The position numbers were made by a program, and so were the translations under genes. Below are positions 1 to 5,801 of a stretch of 7,773 nucleotides of DNA, piece after piece. Source of the DNA: Gammaproteobacteria bacterium (lineage in GTDB: Bacteria > Pseudomonadota > Gammaproteobacteria > Ga0077536). The notes below the pieces were generated by a model, which saw only the letters and a list, made by a program, of their open reading frames with translations, did no database searches and was not told the DNA's origin. Each line of letters opens with the position of its first letter. Within the stretch, counting starts at the first letter, position 1. Location: positions 1-7,773 of the forward strand of contig DPMX01000354.1 in assembly GCA_003540955.1 (NCBI GenBank). The letters run 5' to 3'.

Positions 1-6
1 TTACAC

Positions 7-1263
7 TCATATAGCCATCATCTCGCGCCACTTCTCATACAAGCCAAACACTCCGATCTCTGTTGACGGCGGATGAATCATTCCGGGCTTGTCATCCATG
101 GTTCTACCATGGCCGTGGCCCATTTGGTAGTTGAACGGATATTGACTGCGTATCGGACCCCCTTGGACGTTGGCGATGTCGCCCCATGCGACGCCGTCGT
201 CTTGTTCAAATATTCCGGAAGGGGAAAAGGTGAGGCCCATTGCTTTGCGGGTAAGATCCCGCACCTCCTGCGGCGCATCCTTTTCTACTAAGCCGTAGGA
301 CTGGACATGAATTTCTTTTGGCCCCCTGGGATGCCAGACGCGGACTGTAGTGAATCCTAGGAATGATAAAATCGACATGTTCGGAAACACCGTCCCCACT
401 TGAACGGTAAGAACTAAGTCGGCTTGTGCTGGCGACAGAGTTTCTTTGGCTTCACGTCGGATTTGTTCGAAAAACGTAACTTGCGCTGGCGGGGGTTGAA
501 CTCCCTCTACATCGAAATTGATCCAGCCATGTCCGTTTACGCACTTAACCTCAAAATCACGGGTCCAGGGGTTACTGCCGCGGTAATCTCCTTCCGGACC
601 CAGTCCAATTTCCACCATGGACCGGTGCAATGCCCCGGTATGGTAGTTATCTCCTCCAAATTGCTCGGCACCTAACTTCCAATTTCCGCCAAGGCGCCAT
701 CGATGGCAACCGGGGAAAGCAATCATGCCGTTTTTTGAACGCCTGAGGACTAAATCCAGATACCACATCATGTCGCCTAAGTAGCTTTCTAGTGATTCGC
801 AATGTGGATCAAAATTAGCAAATAAGAGGCCCCGAAAACTCTCGACGTGCGGGAGTTCAATAAGTCCCCATTCTCCCCGATCCAATTCATTGTGATAGGC
901 ATTTTCGAGTTGCGGCACACCGCGCAGTTTGCCCGATGAATCATAAGTCCAACCATGGTAGGGACAGGAAAATAATTTTGAATTACCGTGGTCGCGACGA
1001 CACACGCGCATCCCTCGGTGTCGGCAAGAGTTGAGGAAGGCCCGTACCTTACCTTTAGTATCACGGGTAAGTAATACCGGGTCCGCACCAATGAAGGTTG
1101 TTAAGTAATCGTTGGCATTGGGAATCTGGCTTTCATGTCCGACCATATTCCATGTGCGGGTGAATATTTTTTCGAGTTCAGCTTCGTAGACATCTTGATC
1201 GTTAAAAACACGCGGGCTCACGGTGCAACGATCAATGTCCACCAAGGCGGAGTAGTCATTCAT
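7..1263 (-). CDS. Rieske non-heme iron ring-hydroxylating oxygenase, alpha (catalytic) subunit
   Basis: A 418-residue protein of the aromatic-ring-hydroxylating dioxygenase alpha-subunit family. These cytoplasmic enzymes use NAD(P)H-derived electrons from a reductase (often through a ferredoxin) to add O2 to an aromatic ring or to N-/O-demethylate. The N-terminal Rieske domain (about residues 38-150) carries the [2Fe-2S] ligands Cys80-x-His82 and Cys100-x2-His103 in CRHRG and CPYHGWTY. The C-terminal catalytic domain shows the mononuclear iron site: bridging Asp205, ligands His208 and His213 in GGDNYHTGALH, and an acidic ligand in the Asp355-Asp356 pair of FEQDDG. The length is typical. It is the last gene of the minus-strand unit, 39 nt after the extradiol dioxygenase gene. 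The chosen ATG is the natural family start (MNDY...), yet no Shine-Dalgarno is visible before it; the leader is pyrimidine-rich instead. No beta subunit, ferredoxin or reductase gene is in the window. Family is certain; substrate is unknown. Confidence 0.95.
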   Translation of the reverse strand: MNDYSALVDIDRCTVSPRVFNDQDVYEAELEKIFTRTWNMVGHESQIPNANDYLTTFIGADPVLLTRDTKGKVRAFLNSCRHRGMRVCRRDHGNSKLFSCPYHGWTYDSSGKLRGVPQLENAYHNELDRGEWGLIELPHVESFRGLLFANFDPHCESLESYLGDMMWYLDLVLRRSKNGMIAFPGCHRWRLGGNWKLGAEQFGGDNYHTGALHRSMVEIGLGPEGDYRGSNPWTRDFEVKCVNGHGWINFDVEGVQPPPAQVTFFEQIRREAKETLSPAQADLVLTVQVGTVFPNMSILSFLGFTTVRVWHPRGPKEIHVQSYGLVEKDAPQEVRDLTRKAMGLTFSPSGIFEQDDGVAWGDIANVQGGPIRSQYPFNYQMGHGHGRTMDDKPGMIHPPSTEIGVFGLYEKWREMMAI

Positions 1264-1302
1264 ATAAGAGAGGGAGGGATAAAGATTCTTAGTAGTTAAA
1301 GC

Positions 1303-2205
1303 TTAGTGTGGTTCAAGGGGCAGGTGGCCCCAACTAGAACCGTTATTATGGAGTTGTACCGTCCAGTTTTCGTCGTCTACCTCGATTGCACCCCAACCAA
1401 ATTCCACATCAAAACCGGAAGGCGACTTCATGTAAAACGATAACATTTGGTCATTTGTATGTCTCCCAAGAGAGAGATCAATTGCAACATTGTTTTGCTG
1501 ACATAGGTAGTAAGTTGATCCTACGTCGTCAAGATTATTTGATTGAAGCATAAAATGATGTAACCGTTTGGGCATCTCTCCCTGCCAGAAAGCGATTGAA
1601 TGATGTCGTCGATTGCAATGCAGGAATGCGAGGTTTAGATTGGACTCGACGCCCCGCTCGGGCTGTGGTCGAATCCAATCGCTCATACGCAAACCAAGAA
1701 CATCTCGATAGAAGTGTAAACTATCATCGAGATTCTTAACTGTCATGGTGATATGGCCAAGCCCTTGGTCGCCAGCGAGGAAACCAGAAATACGGCGCGG
1801 CGAGTTAAAAGGCACGGCGCGGTTAATCAAGGGGCCACAATACGCCTCCGTTGCGATACCGTTTGGATCGTCGAACTCGATTAGGTCAACGACTCGGCGA
1901 CGCTTTAAGGTGGCGTCGCTAGCTTGTCGATGGGCTATTCCCGCGATATCCAATCGTTTTGTCAGGGCTTTGAGGTTTTGTTCGTCTGCGACTTCCCATC
2001 CGATTAGCACAAGATCATCACGAGCATCTTCGGTGAGAATAAAGCGATGGTGATGTTCGTCCATCCTAAGTAGGAGGCTACCATCATCCTCCGGCGGTAA
2101 CGCCTCTATACCAAGGATATTCTCTGCGTATGTCCCCCAAGCACTGAGATCGTTAACCCCAAGCCCGAGATATCCAAGCTGTGTTGGTAAGCCGTCAACG
2201 ACCAT
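1303..2205 (-). CDS. Type I extradiol ring-cleavage dioxygenase (VOC superfamily, BphC/HsaC-like)
   Basis: A 300-residue, two-domain vicinal-oxygen-chelate protein of the length usual for 2,3-dihydroxybiphenyl 1,2-dioxygenase-type enzymes. These Fe(II) enzymes meta-cleave catechols to yellow hydroxymuconic-type products. The N-terminal domain (about 8-125) is the degenerate copy. The C-terminal domain (about 147-272) holds the iron ligands His151 (LGHITM), His217 (LHHFML) and Glu268 (FDVEFG). Family active-site residues around them also look conserved: His202 in HHSIAF, His249 in GRHTND and Tyr258 in SFYMKSPSGF. By these residues the enzyme should be active. The ATG is preceded by GGAG at 2213-2216, 7 nt away. 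A sigma70-like promoter lies at 2245-2274. The gene sits between the broken FAD hydroxylase and the Rieske oxygenase, as expected for a catechol-cleavage step. The exact catechol (biphenyl-, steroid- or other-derived) cannot be told from the sequence. Confidence 0.93.
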   Translation of the reverse strand: MVVDGLPTQLGYLGLGVNDLSAWGTYAENILGIEALPPEDDGSLLLRMDEHHHRFILTEDARDDLVLIGWEVADEQNLKALTKRLDIAGIAHRQASDATLKRRRVVDLIEFDDPNGIATEAYCGPLINRAVPFNSPRRISGFLAGDQGLGHITMTVKNLDDSLHFYRDVLGLRMSDWIRPQPERGVESNLNLAFLHCNRRHHSIAFWQGEMPKRLHHFMLQSNNLDDVGSTYYLCQQNNVAIDLSLGRHTNDQMLSFYMKSPSGFDVEFGWGAIEVDDENWTVQLHNNGSSWGHLPLEPH

Positions 2206-2212
2206 GCAGCTT

Positions 2213-2216
2213 CTCC
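2213..2216 (-). promoter_or_regulatory. Ribosome binding site of the extradiol dioxygenase gene
   Basis: GGAG on the minus strand, 7 nt before the ATG at 2203-2205. It fixes the start codon of the extradiol gene. A short dyad (ATACA/TGTAT, 2223-2235) lies directly upstream of it in the leader. Confidence 0.7.
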
Positions 2217-2244
2217 ACTGTAATACATTTTGTATCCCGGCCAG

Positions 2245-2274
2245 ATTCTAGCAATATGCCCGTTAATGTATCAA
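2245..2274 (-). promoter_or_regulatory. Predicted sigma70-like promoter driving the extradiol and Rieske genes
   Basis: On the minus strand, TTGATA (2269-2274; five of six matches to TTGACA) is followed after an 18-nt spacer by TAGAAT (2245-2250; five of six matches to TATAAT). Transcription would start near 2238, giving a leader of about 30 nt with a small inverted repeat (2223-2235) and the GGAG ribosome binding site. It lies between the FAD-gene remnant and the extradiol gene, so the two ring-attack genes could be expressed separately from the upstream monooxygenases. This is a sequence match only. Confidence 0.5.
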
Positions 2275-2317
2275 TGACCAACCGACCCTTTCCACAGGAA
2301 TTTAAAGTGGTATTGGG

Positions 2318-2585
2318 TTAGATTGGTGCGGCCATGGCCTGCCAAGAGATTTGCTGTAGCTCTTTATGCGTTGCTACGTCCTTTGGAGCGCACTTCAGAT
2401 TCTATTCCCAATTCCTGAAAGGCTCGAAAGGTTGGTCCGGTAATTGTGATGCCCGTGCCTACAGCTCTCCACTTGAGATCGCGATCAATCAAGTCGGTCT
2501 TAATGCCACTTTGACCAAGACGGATTGCCAATGACATCCCGGCGATACCGCCGCCAATGATCAAAACCTTTTGTACTGCACTCAC
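2318..2585 (-). pseudogene. Remnant of an FAD-dependent aromatic hydroxylase, apparently deleted internally
   Basis: The open frame from a GTG at 2585 gives 73 residues ending at a TAA at 2364. Its first ~68 residues are a clear N-terminus of a class A flavoprotein monooxygenase (PHBH/MhpA type). It has a beta strand, Gly11-x-Gly13-x2-Gly16 for the FAD ADP moiety, an acidic residue ending strand 2 (LIDRD), and the GTGITITGPTFRAFQELG segment. The remaining ~300 residues of such enzymes are absent, including the DG and GD FAD/NAD(P)H motifs. In a different frame, codons from about 2383 to the TAA at 2318 read KDVATHKELQQISWQAMAAPI, resembling the final residues of the same family. I infer an internal deletion with a frame change near 2380-2390; the C-terminal match is from memory. 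The GTG overlaps the TAG of the hpaB-like gene by one base, so the ancestral gene was probably translationally coupled to it. A functional short peptide is unlikely. Confidence 0.75.
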
Positions 2586-4102
2586 TATCCGCCGCGCTCT
2601 ATGATTTCCTCTATCATTCGCTCAGCCATCGCTTGTGCTTCGTCTTTTTTTGGTAAATTCCAATAGAGTAAGCGGTTATTGATTGGATCCCCAGCGAAGA
2701 AATGTTCATAGAGCAAGCTTCGGCTACCGAATGCCTCTCCGAGCAAATCCCAGGCGAGTTTGAAAACACGGACTCGGTCTTTGGCTGGAAGCCCATCTCG
2801 CCCTTCCATGTAACGCTCGAGATAAGGCGCCAACGCAGCGTTTTCGAAGTCGGCCTCAGTTGGATGCATGATAAGTCCGCTAGATCCAATCAACCTTAAG
2901 GCCTCCATTGCTTTTTGGTGCACTAATGGAAAGAAGAGGCGGATGGTGGTGATACCGAGGGAAGTGCGGCCGACTCCGCCGTACAGGGTGGCCAGGCCAG
3001 GCACATTGCCAATCGACTTGGCCGGTTTATCATCGTCAGGTGCGGGTAGGGGGTTAGCCGAATTATTGGCAATCTCATGGGCAATTGCTACCACGAGACC
3101 TTCTGCAATCTCTAGAAATCCAAGTAATTCGCCTACTAATTCCTGGTAGCGAGTGATACTACTACGTCCATTAGTTTCAGCGACCATGGCGCAAACGCCG
3201 GTTGCGAAGCGTAGTTTTGAGGTTGCCCTGCTCGCCGCTTGTAATAAGAGATAGCCAGGGTAAGCAGGAGAGGTTAGGTTGTATATTTCAATGTCACCGT
3301 ATGCAAAAACACGATCCCATGGAACTAGCACCTTGTCGAATAGAGCGAGGGCATCTTGTTCATCGAAACGGGAAGTCAGCGGACGATCGAATGTGCTATG
3401 CCCGTGATCATAAGATTCTCGACAAATAAACTTGAGCCCTTCGGAGTTGACTGGGATGGAGCAAATTAAAGTATATTTTTCTTCACCGGTTTTACGAGGC
3501 ATATAAGGCGCAACATAAACTTCATCAGACAGCGGGGCCAAGGTCGACAGCATTTTGCAACCTTCCACAACGAGGCCCGCGCTAGTTTCTTCAACCACGT
3601 GCATCGCCTTACTTGCTTCGACTCCTTTGCTCTTGTCGATATGTGGATCAACGAGAACATGGGTTAACGCGAGATCATTGTCGCGCACGTGTTGCCAATA
3701 ATTGATCGCGTTTTCGCCGAAGCTTGCTTGGCGATGACCAAGTAGATAAGCAATCGCGGCGCAGTCTGTGGCAAACGCATTCATGTAATCAGGTAGGCGG
3801 CCCATCAGACCATAAGTCAGGTCGGCACGTAGACTTTCACCTCGTACGCGCAGATTTAGTTCATCCATGGTCTTTGCCATCATGAATGAGGTGCTGACTG
3901 GCTTCCCATCCGACGGTGAAGCATACGTTAGAATGGTTTTATACGCAGGATCATGCTGGTGGTCGTATACGCGCGCGAGTTCCTCGACGCCCCGTCGGAA
4001 TGCCGGGTAATCGGTTACATCACTGATTAAATTACCGTTGACAAAAATTTGCCGCTCATCACGTAATCCGGAGATATATTCCCTGCCTGTTCTTATCCCC
4101 AC
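2585..4102 (-). CDS. HpaB-family two-component flavin-dependent phenol hydroxylase (oxygenase component)
   Basis: A 505-residue member of the 4-hydroxyphenylacetate 3-monooxygenase large-component family (class D flavin monooxygenases, acyl-CoA-dehydrogenase fold). These enzymes take FADH2 from a separate flavin reductase and ortho-hydroxylate phenols to catechols. The substrate/flavin motif GLMGRLPDYMNAF gives Arg102 and Tyr106, and LTHVLVDP gives His148; these correspond to Arg100, Tyr104 and His142 of the Thermus HpaB. The N-terminal domain (about 1-145), middle beta domain (about 150-270) and C-terminal helical domain (about 280-490) are all present. The [4Fe-4S] cysteines of the related 4-hydroxybutyryl-CoA dehydratase are not at the equivalent site, so a monooxygenase is favoured. 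The GTG start is backed by GAGG at 4111-4114, 8 nt upstream. The gene lies 59 nt after the LLM gene, with a hairpin in the gap. Its TAG overlaps the GTG of the FAD remnant. No HpaC-type flavin reductase is in the window; the substrate is unknown. Confidence 0.93.
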   Translation of the reverse strand: MGIRTGREYISGLRDERQIFVNGNLISDVTDYPAFRRGVEELARVYDHQHDPAYKTILTYASPSDGKPVSTSFMMAKTMDELNLRVRGESLRADLTYGLMGRLPDYMNAFATDCAAIAYLLGHRQASFGENAINYWQHVRDNDLALTHVLVDPHIDKSKGVEASKAMHVVEETSAGLVVEGCKMLSTLAPLSDEVYVAPYMPRKTGEEKYTLICSIPVNSEGLKFICRESYDHGHSTFDRPLTSRFDEQDALALFDKVLVPWDRVFAYGDIEIYNLTSPAYPGYLLLQAASRATSKLRFATGVCAMVAETNGRSSITRYQELVGELLGFLEIAEGLVVAIAHEIANNSANPLPAPDDDKPAKSIGNVPGLATLYGGVGRTSLGITTIRLFFPLVHQKAMEALRLIGSSGLIMHPTEADFENAALAPYLERYMEGRDGLPAKDRVRVFKLAWDLLGEAFGSRSLLYEHFFAGDPINNRLLYWNLPKKDEAQAMAERMIEEIIERGG

Positions 4103-4110
4103 GATTTACA

Positions 4111-4114
4111 CCTC
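4111..4114 (-). promoter_or_regulatory. Ribosome binding site supporting a GTG start for the hpaB-like gene
   Basis: GAGG in AGAGGTG on the minus strand, 8 nt before the GTG at 4100-4102. No ATG is available close by in frame, so this site decides the GTG start. It abuts the 3' arm of the hairpin at 4115-4147. Confidence 0.6.
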
Positions 4115-4147
4115 TTGGTCTTTAGCTGCTCATAAAAGCTAAACCAA
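4115..4147 (-). other. Inverted repeat (hairpin) in the LLM-hpaB intergenic gap
   Basis: On the plus strand TTGG, TTTAGCT, a 9-nt loop, AGCTAAA and CCAA form an 11-bp stem with a 2-nt bulge (4119-4120). In the minus-strand transcript the stem would end immediately before the AGAGG ribosome binding site of the hpaB-like gene. No U-tract follows it, so a terminator is not supported. It could stabilise a processed end or modulate initiation of the downstream gene. Confidence 0.5.
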
Positions 4148-4161
4148 TTAATTTTGAGGGG

Positions 4162-5442
4162 CTAGCCAGCTGCAATTCCGGTTTCCGCCGGGTGTGATTT
4201 TATGCCGAACTCAGGGCAGACCTCGTTTGCAAATAGTTCAATTGTGCGGAGGCCTTCTTCCCTAGGAATCATTCCCCAATGAAATAACCACACGAGGAAG
4301 TCGACCGGAAGTTCCTTAAGTACATCTTCTAATTGCCGCTTGACGTCATCCACAGTACCGGCGATTAATAGACCACTACTAACTAGACGGTCAGCAAGGT
4401 GTTCACCAGGTTTTGGAACTGGGCCTTCCTCTCCAACTAATCGAGCCCCCTCCATAAACCCGAATTGTTCGTACCATCCGCTCCACACAGGAGCTTCATA
4501 AAGTTCTACATTCCGTCGTAATTGTGCTTTCCACTCGGTTTCACTGGTCCCGTTCTCAAAGATATAGAACTGGCGACATAGACCTATGCCTTCCCCAAGC
4601 TTTGGATGGCGGCCTCGGCTAGCGGCCCCTTCGAGGTAGATGTTCATAAGTTCTTTCAGTTTTGGAATTGGCCCGGCAAGGATCGTCGGTGTGACGTTCT
4701 CTTCACCGCACCACTGCAATGTTCCAGGACTTGCACCAAACGCCTGGAACAGGGGCGGGTGAGGCAATTGATAGGGTTTCGGTACCGCCGAGACACCTTT
4801 TATCGTGCCGTGCTCGTCGACCTCTCCAGGTACACCGTACTTCCCAGTTATCGTAGCTGCAGGTGGCCAATTTGGAATTCCTTCTTTCGGGTAGGGGATC
4901 TGGTAGGTTGGACCGTCGTGGGTGAGCAGGTCATTCATCCACGCTTTCTTCATGATTTTAAAGTTCTCACTGAATAGTAGTCTGTTCCGCTGATCTGCTT
5001 CCCCTTGATCCGACGTAGTTGAGGTTACACCGAATTTTTGCCCAAGGATGTTATGCCAGCGTGCTTGATAGCCGCGTGCCATGCCGACAAAAAAACGACC
5101 TTTTAAGAAATGATCGGCGACCGCAATTTCTTCTGCGAGGCGAATAGGATCGTGCGAAGGGAGGACTAGACCTAACTGCCCGTGGCGCAAGCGTTTTGTG
5201 TAATGACCAAGGTGTACATTCATTAAGATAGGGGCGGGTGAGATCTCCATGCCTTCGGAATGCATGTGGTGTTCGACATGCGTGATGCCCCAATAGCCCA
5301 GTTCATCGGCGGCTTGGCAAAGTTCAATCATGCCTTCAACCATAGACTGATAAGCCTCATTGTTCCGTCCAATGGGTCGTTTGGCTTTCATTTCGTCCTC
5401 AGCGCCTAGCGCTGGATATACTTGTAGAATTACTTCGGGCAT
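4162..5442 (-). CDS. Luciferase-like (LLM class) flavin-dependent monooxygenase
   Basis: A 426-residue TIM-barrel protein of the bacterial luciferase-like family. These enzymes use reduced FMN (or F420) supplied from elsewhere to oxidise aldehydes, ketones, terpenes or other substrates. Family signatures include GYWGITHVEHHMHSEG (about 49-64; the His pair is at the luciferase alpha His44/45 position), HDPIRLAEEIAVADHFLKGR (about 97-116) and FVGMARGYQ (about 118-125), a phosphate-binding region. KPYQLPHPPLFQAFGASPGT (about 222-241) is the usual late-barrel segment. At over 400 residues it is longer than F420-type members and fits the FMN-dependent LimB/alkanal monooxygenase-like group. The ATG has AGGAG at 5449-5453, 6 nt upstream. 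It is the first gene of the minus-strand unit, divergent from the second LLM gene, and precedes the hpaB-like gene by 59 nt. Family is secure; the substrate and the exact cofactor are inference. Confidence 0.92.
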   Translation of the reverse strand: MPEVILQVYPALGAEDEMKAKRPIGRNNEAYQSMVEGMIELCQAADELGYWGITHVEHHMHSEGMEISPAPILMNVHLGHYTKRLRHGQLGLVLPSHDPIRLAEEIAVADHFLKGRFFVGMARGYQARWHNILGQKFGVTSTTSDQGEADQRNRLLFSENFKIMKKAWMNDLLTHDGPTYQIPYPKEGIPNWPPAATITGKYGVPGEVDEHGTIKGVSAVPKPYQLPHPPLFQAFGASPGTLQWCGEENVTPTILAGPIPKLKELMNIYLEGAASRGRHPKLGEGIGLCRQFYIFENGTSETEWKAQLRRNVELYEAPVWSGWYEQFGFMEGARLVGEEGPVPKPGEHLADRLVSSGLLIAGTVDDVKRQLEDVLKELPVDFLVWLFHWGMIPREEGLRTIELFANEVCPEFGIKSHPAETGIAAG

Positions 5443-5448
5443 TACAAT

Positions 5449-5453
5449 CTCCT
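5449..5453 (-). promoter_or_regulatory. Ribosome binding site of the minus-strand LLM monooxygenase gene
   Basis: AGGAG on the minus strand, 6 nt before the ATG at 5440-5442. A strong site that fixes the start of the first gene of the minus-strand unit. Confidence 0.75.
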
Positions 5454-5489
5454 GCTACAACACATTCGTTAACATCGTCGACTTAATTA

Positions 5490-5521
5490 TTTACGGCTAT
5501 GTCTCCATAACTCACCGTAAA
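5490..5521. other. Nested inverted repeat in the leader of the minus-strand unit
   Basis: TTTACGG (5490-5496) and CCGTAAA (5515-5521) are perfect inverted arms. Between them TATG (5498-5501) and CATA (5506-5509) form an inner stem around TCTC. On the minus strand this falls about 50-80 nt upstream of the LLM start codon. It could be an operator or a leader-RNA hairpin; the sequence cannot tell which. Confidence 0.45.
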
Positions 5522-5542
5522 ATTACGTTAAGTAATAAGAAG

Positions 5543-5551
5543 TCTATAGCA
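5543..5551 (-). promoter_or_regulatory. Possible extended -10 element for the minus-strand unit
   Basis: On the minus strand TGCTATAGA resembles an extended -10 (TGnTATAAT). A TTGAAA lies a few bases upstream but at the wrong spacing to be its -35. If used, the leader would be about 90 nt long and would contain the nested hairpin at 5490-5521. This is a weak call. Confidence 0.22.
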
Positions 5552-5666
5552 GAATTGATTTCAAAGGAAAAATGTTTAGGTTTCGTGATGTTTGTTAGTA
5601 CTACTGAGACGGCAGGATTGGTGGTTGGTTCTAAATCCTTTTGAACAGCCCAATAGCGTCTTAGAT

Positions 5667-5696
5667 TTGCTGAACATATTGCCTAGTAGTTATAAA
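5667..5696 (+). promoter_or_regulatory. Possible promoter for the F420-type LLM gene
   Basis: TATAAA (5691-5696) matches five of six -10 bases. TTGCTG (5667-5672), 18 nt upstream, is a poor -35. Initiation near 5703 would place the inverted repeat at 5732-5750 in the early transcribed region. This is a weak call. Confidence 0.25.
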
Positions 5697-5731
5697 CTAT
5701 TGATTGAAAGCTACTTTCCTTCAGAGTAACG

Positions 5732-5750
5732 TTATGAGCTCAACTCATAA
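5732..5750. promoter_or_regulatory. Candidate operator: 7-bp inverted repeat upstream of the plus-strand LLM gene
   Basis: TTATGAG (5732-5738) and CTCATAA (5744-5750) are perfect inverted arms separated by 5 nt, ending 51 nt before the ATG at 5802. It differs in sequence from the palindrome before the TetR gene, so if it is an operator it probably binds another regulator. Confidence 0.4.
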
Positions 5751-5784
5751 ATTAGAGTCGTTTTGGGTGTAAAGGTTTGTATAA

Positions 5785-5793
5785 AGGAAGAGG
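5785..5793 (+). promoter_or_regulatory. Ribosome binding site deciding the ATG at 5802
   Basis: AGGAAGAGG ends 8 nt before the ATG at 5802-5804. This supports that start over an in-frame TTG at 5763, which would add 13 residues not typical of the family and would read through this site. Confidence 0.7.
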
Positions 5794-5801
5794 TCTTGAA
5801 C

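Larger units (their letters stand above)
5443..5801. other. Divergent intergenic regulatory region with several inverted repeats
   Basis: A 359-nt stretch between the start codons of two divergent LLM genes, AT-rich and without a convincing gene in either strand. It holds a nested dyad at 5490-5521 on the left side and a 7-bp-arm dyad at 5732-5750 on the right side. A small dyad GAAAG-CTA-CTTTC lies at 5706-5718. Weak promoter candidates face both ways. This is where regulation of both transcription units should act. Confidence 0.7.

Noticed and set aside
1745..2053. Open plus-strand frame of 102 codons opposite the extradiol gene
   Set aside because: It lies antisense within a gene with complete family motifs, has a low-complexity Arg/Ser-rich translation and no ribosome binding site.
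2585..4102. Alternative reading of the HpaB-family protein as 4-hydroxybutyryl-CoA dehydratase
   Set aside because: The cysteines that bind the [4Fe-4S] cluster in that enzyme are absent at the equivalent site, which instead has the Arg-x3-Tyr motif of the monooxygenases.
4606..4977. Open plus-strand frame of 123 codons opposite the LLM monooxygenase gene
   Set aside because: It is a shadow of the strongly supported minus-strand gene; its translation resembles no protein I recognise.
5418..5426. TACTTGT half-site resembling one arm of the TetR palindrome, near the start of the minus-strand LLM gene
   Set aside because: Only one arm is present, it lies inside the first codons, and no inverted partner follows at the right spacing.
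5360..5644. Open plus-strand frame spanning the LLM start and the intergenic region
   Set aside because: It begins antisense inside the LLM gene and runs through AT-rich regulatory DNA; no start signal and no recognisable motif.
5763..5801. Upstream TTG start extending the F420-type LLM protein by 13 residues
   Set aside because: The extension would include the clear ribosome binding site, and the family begins at MKIGF.
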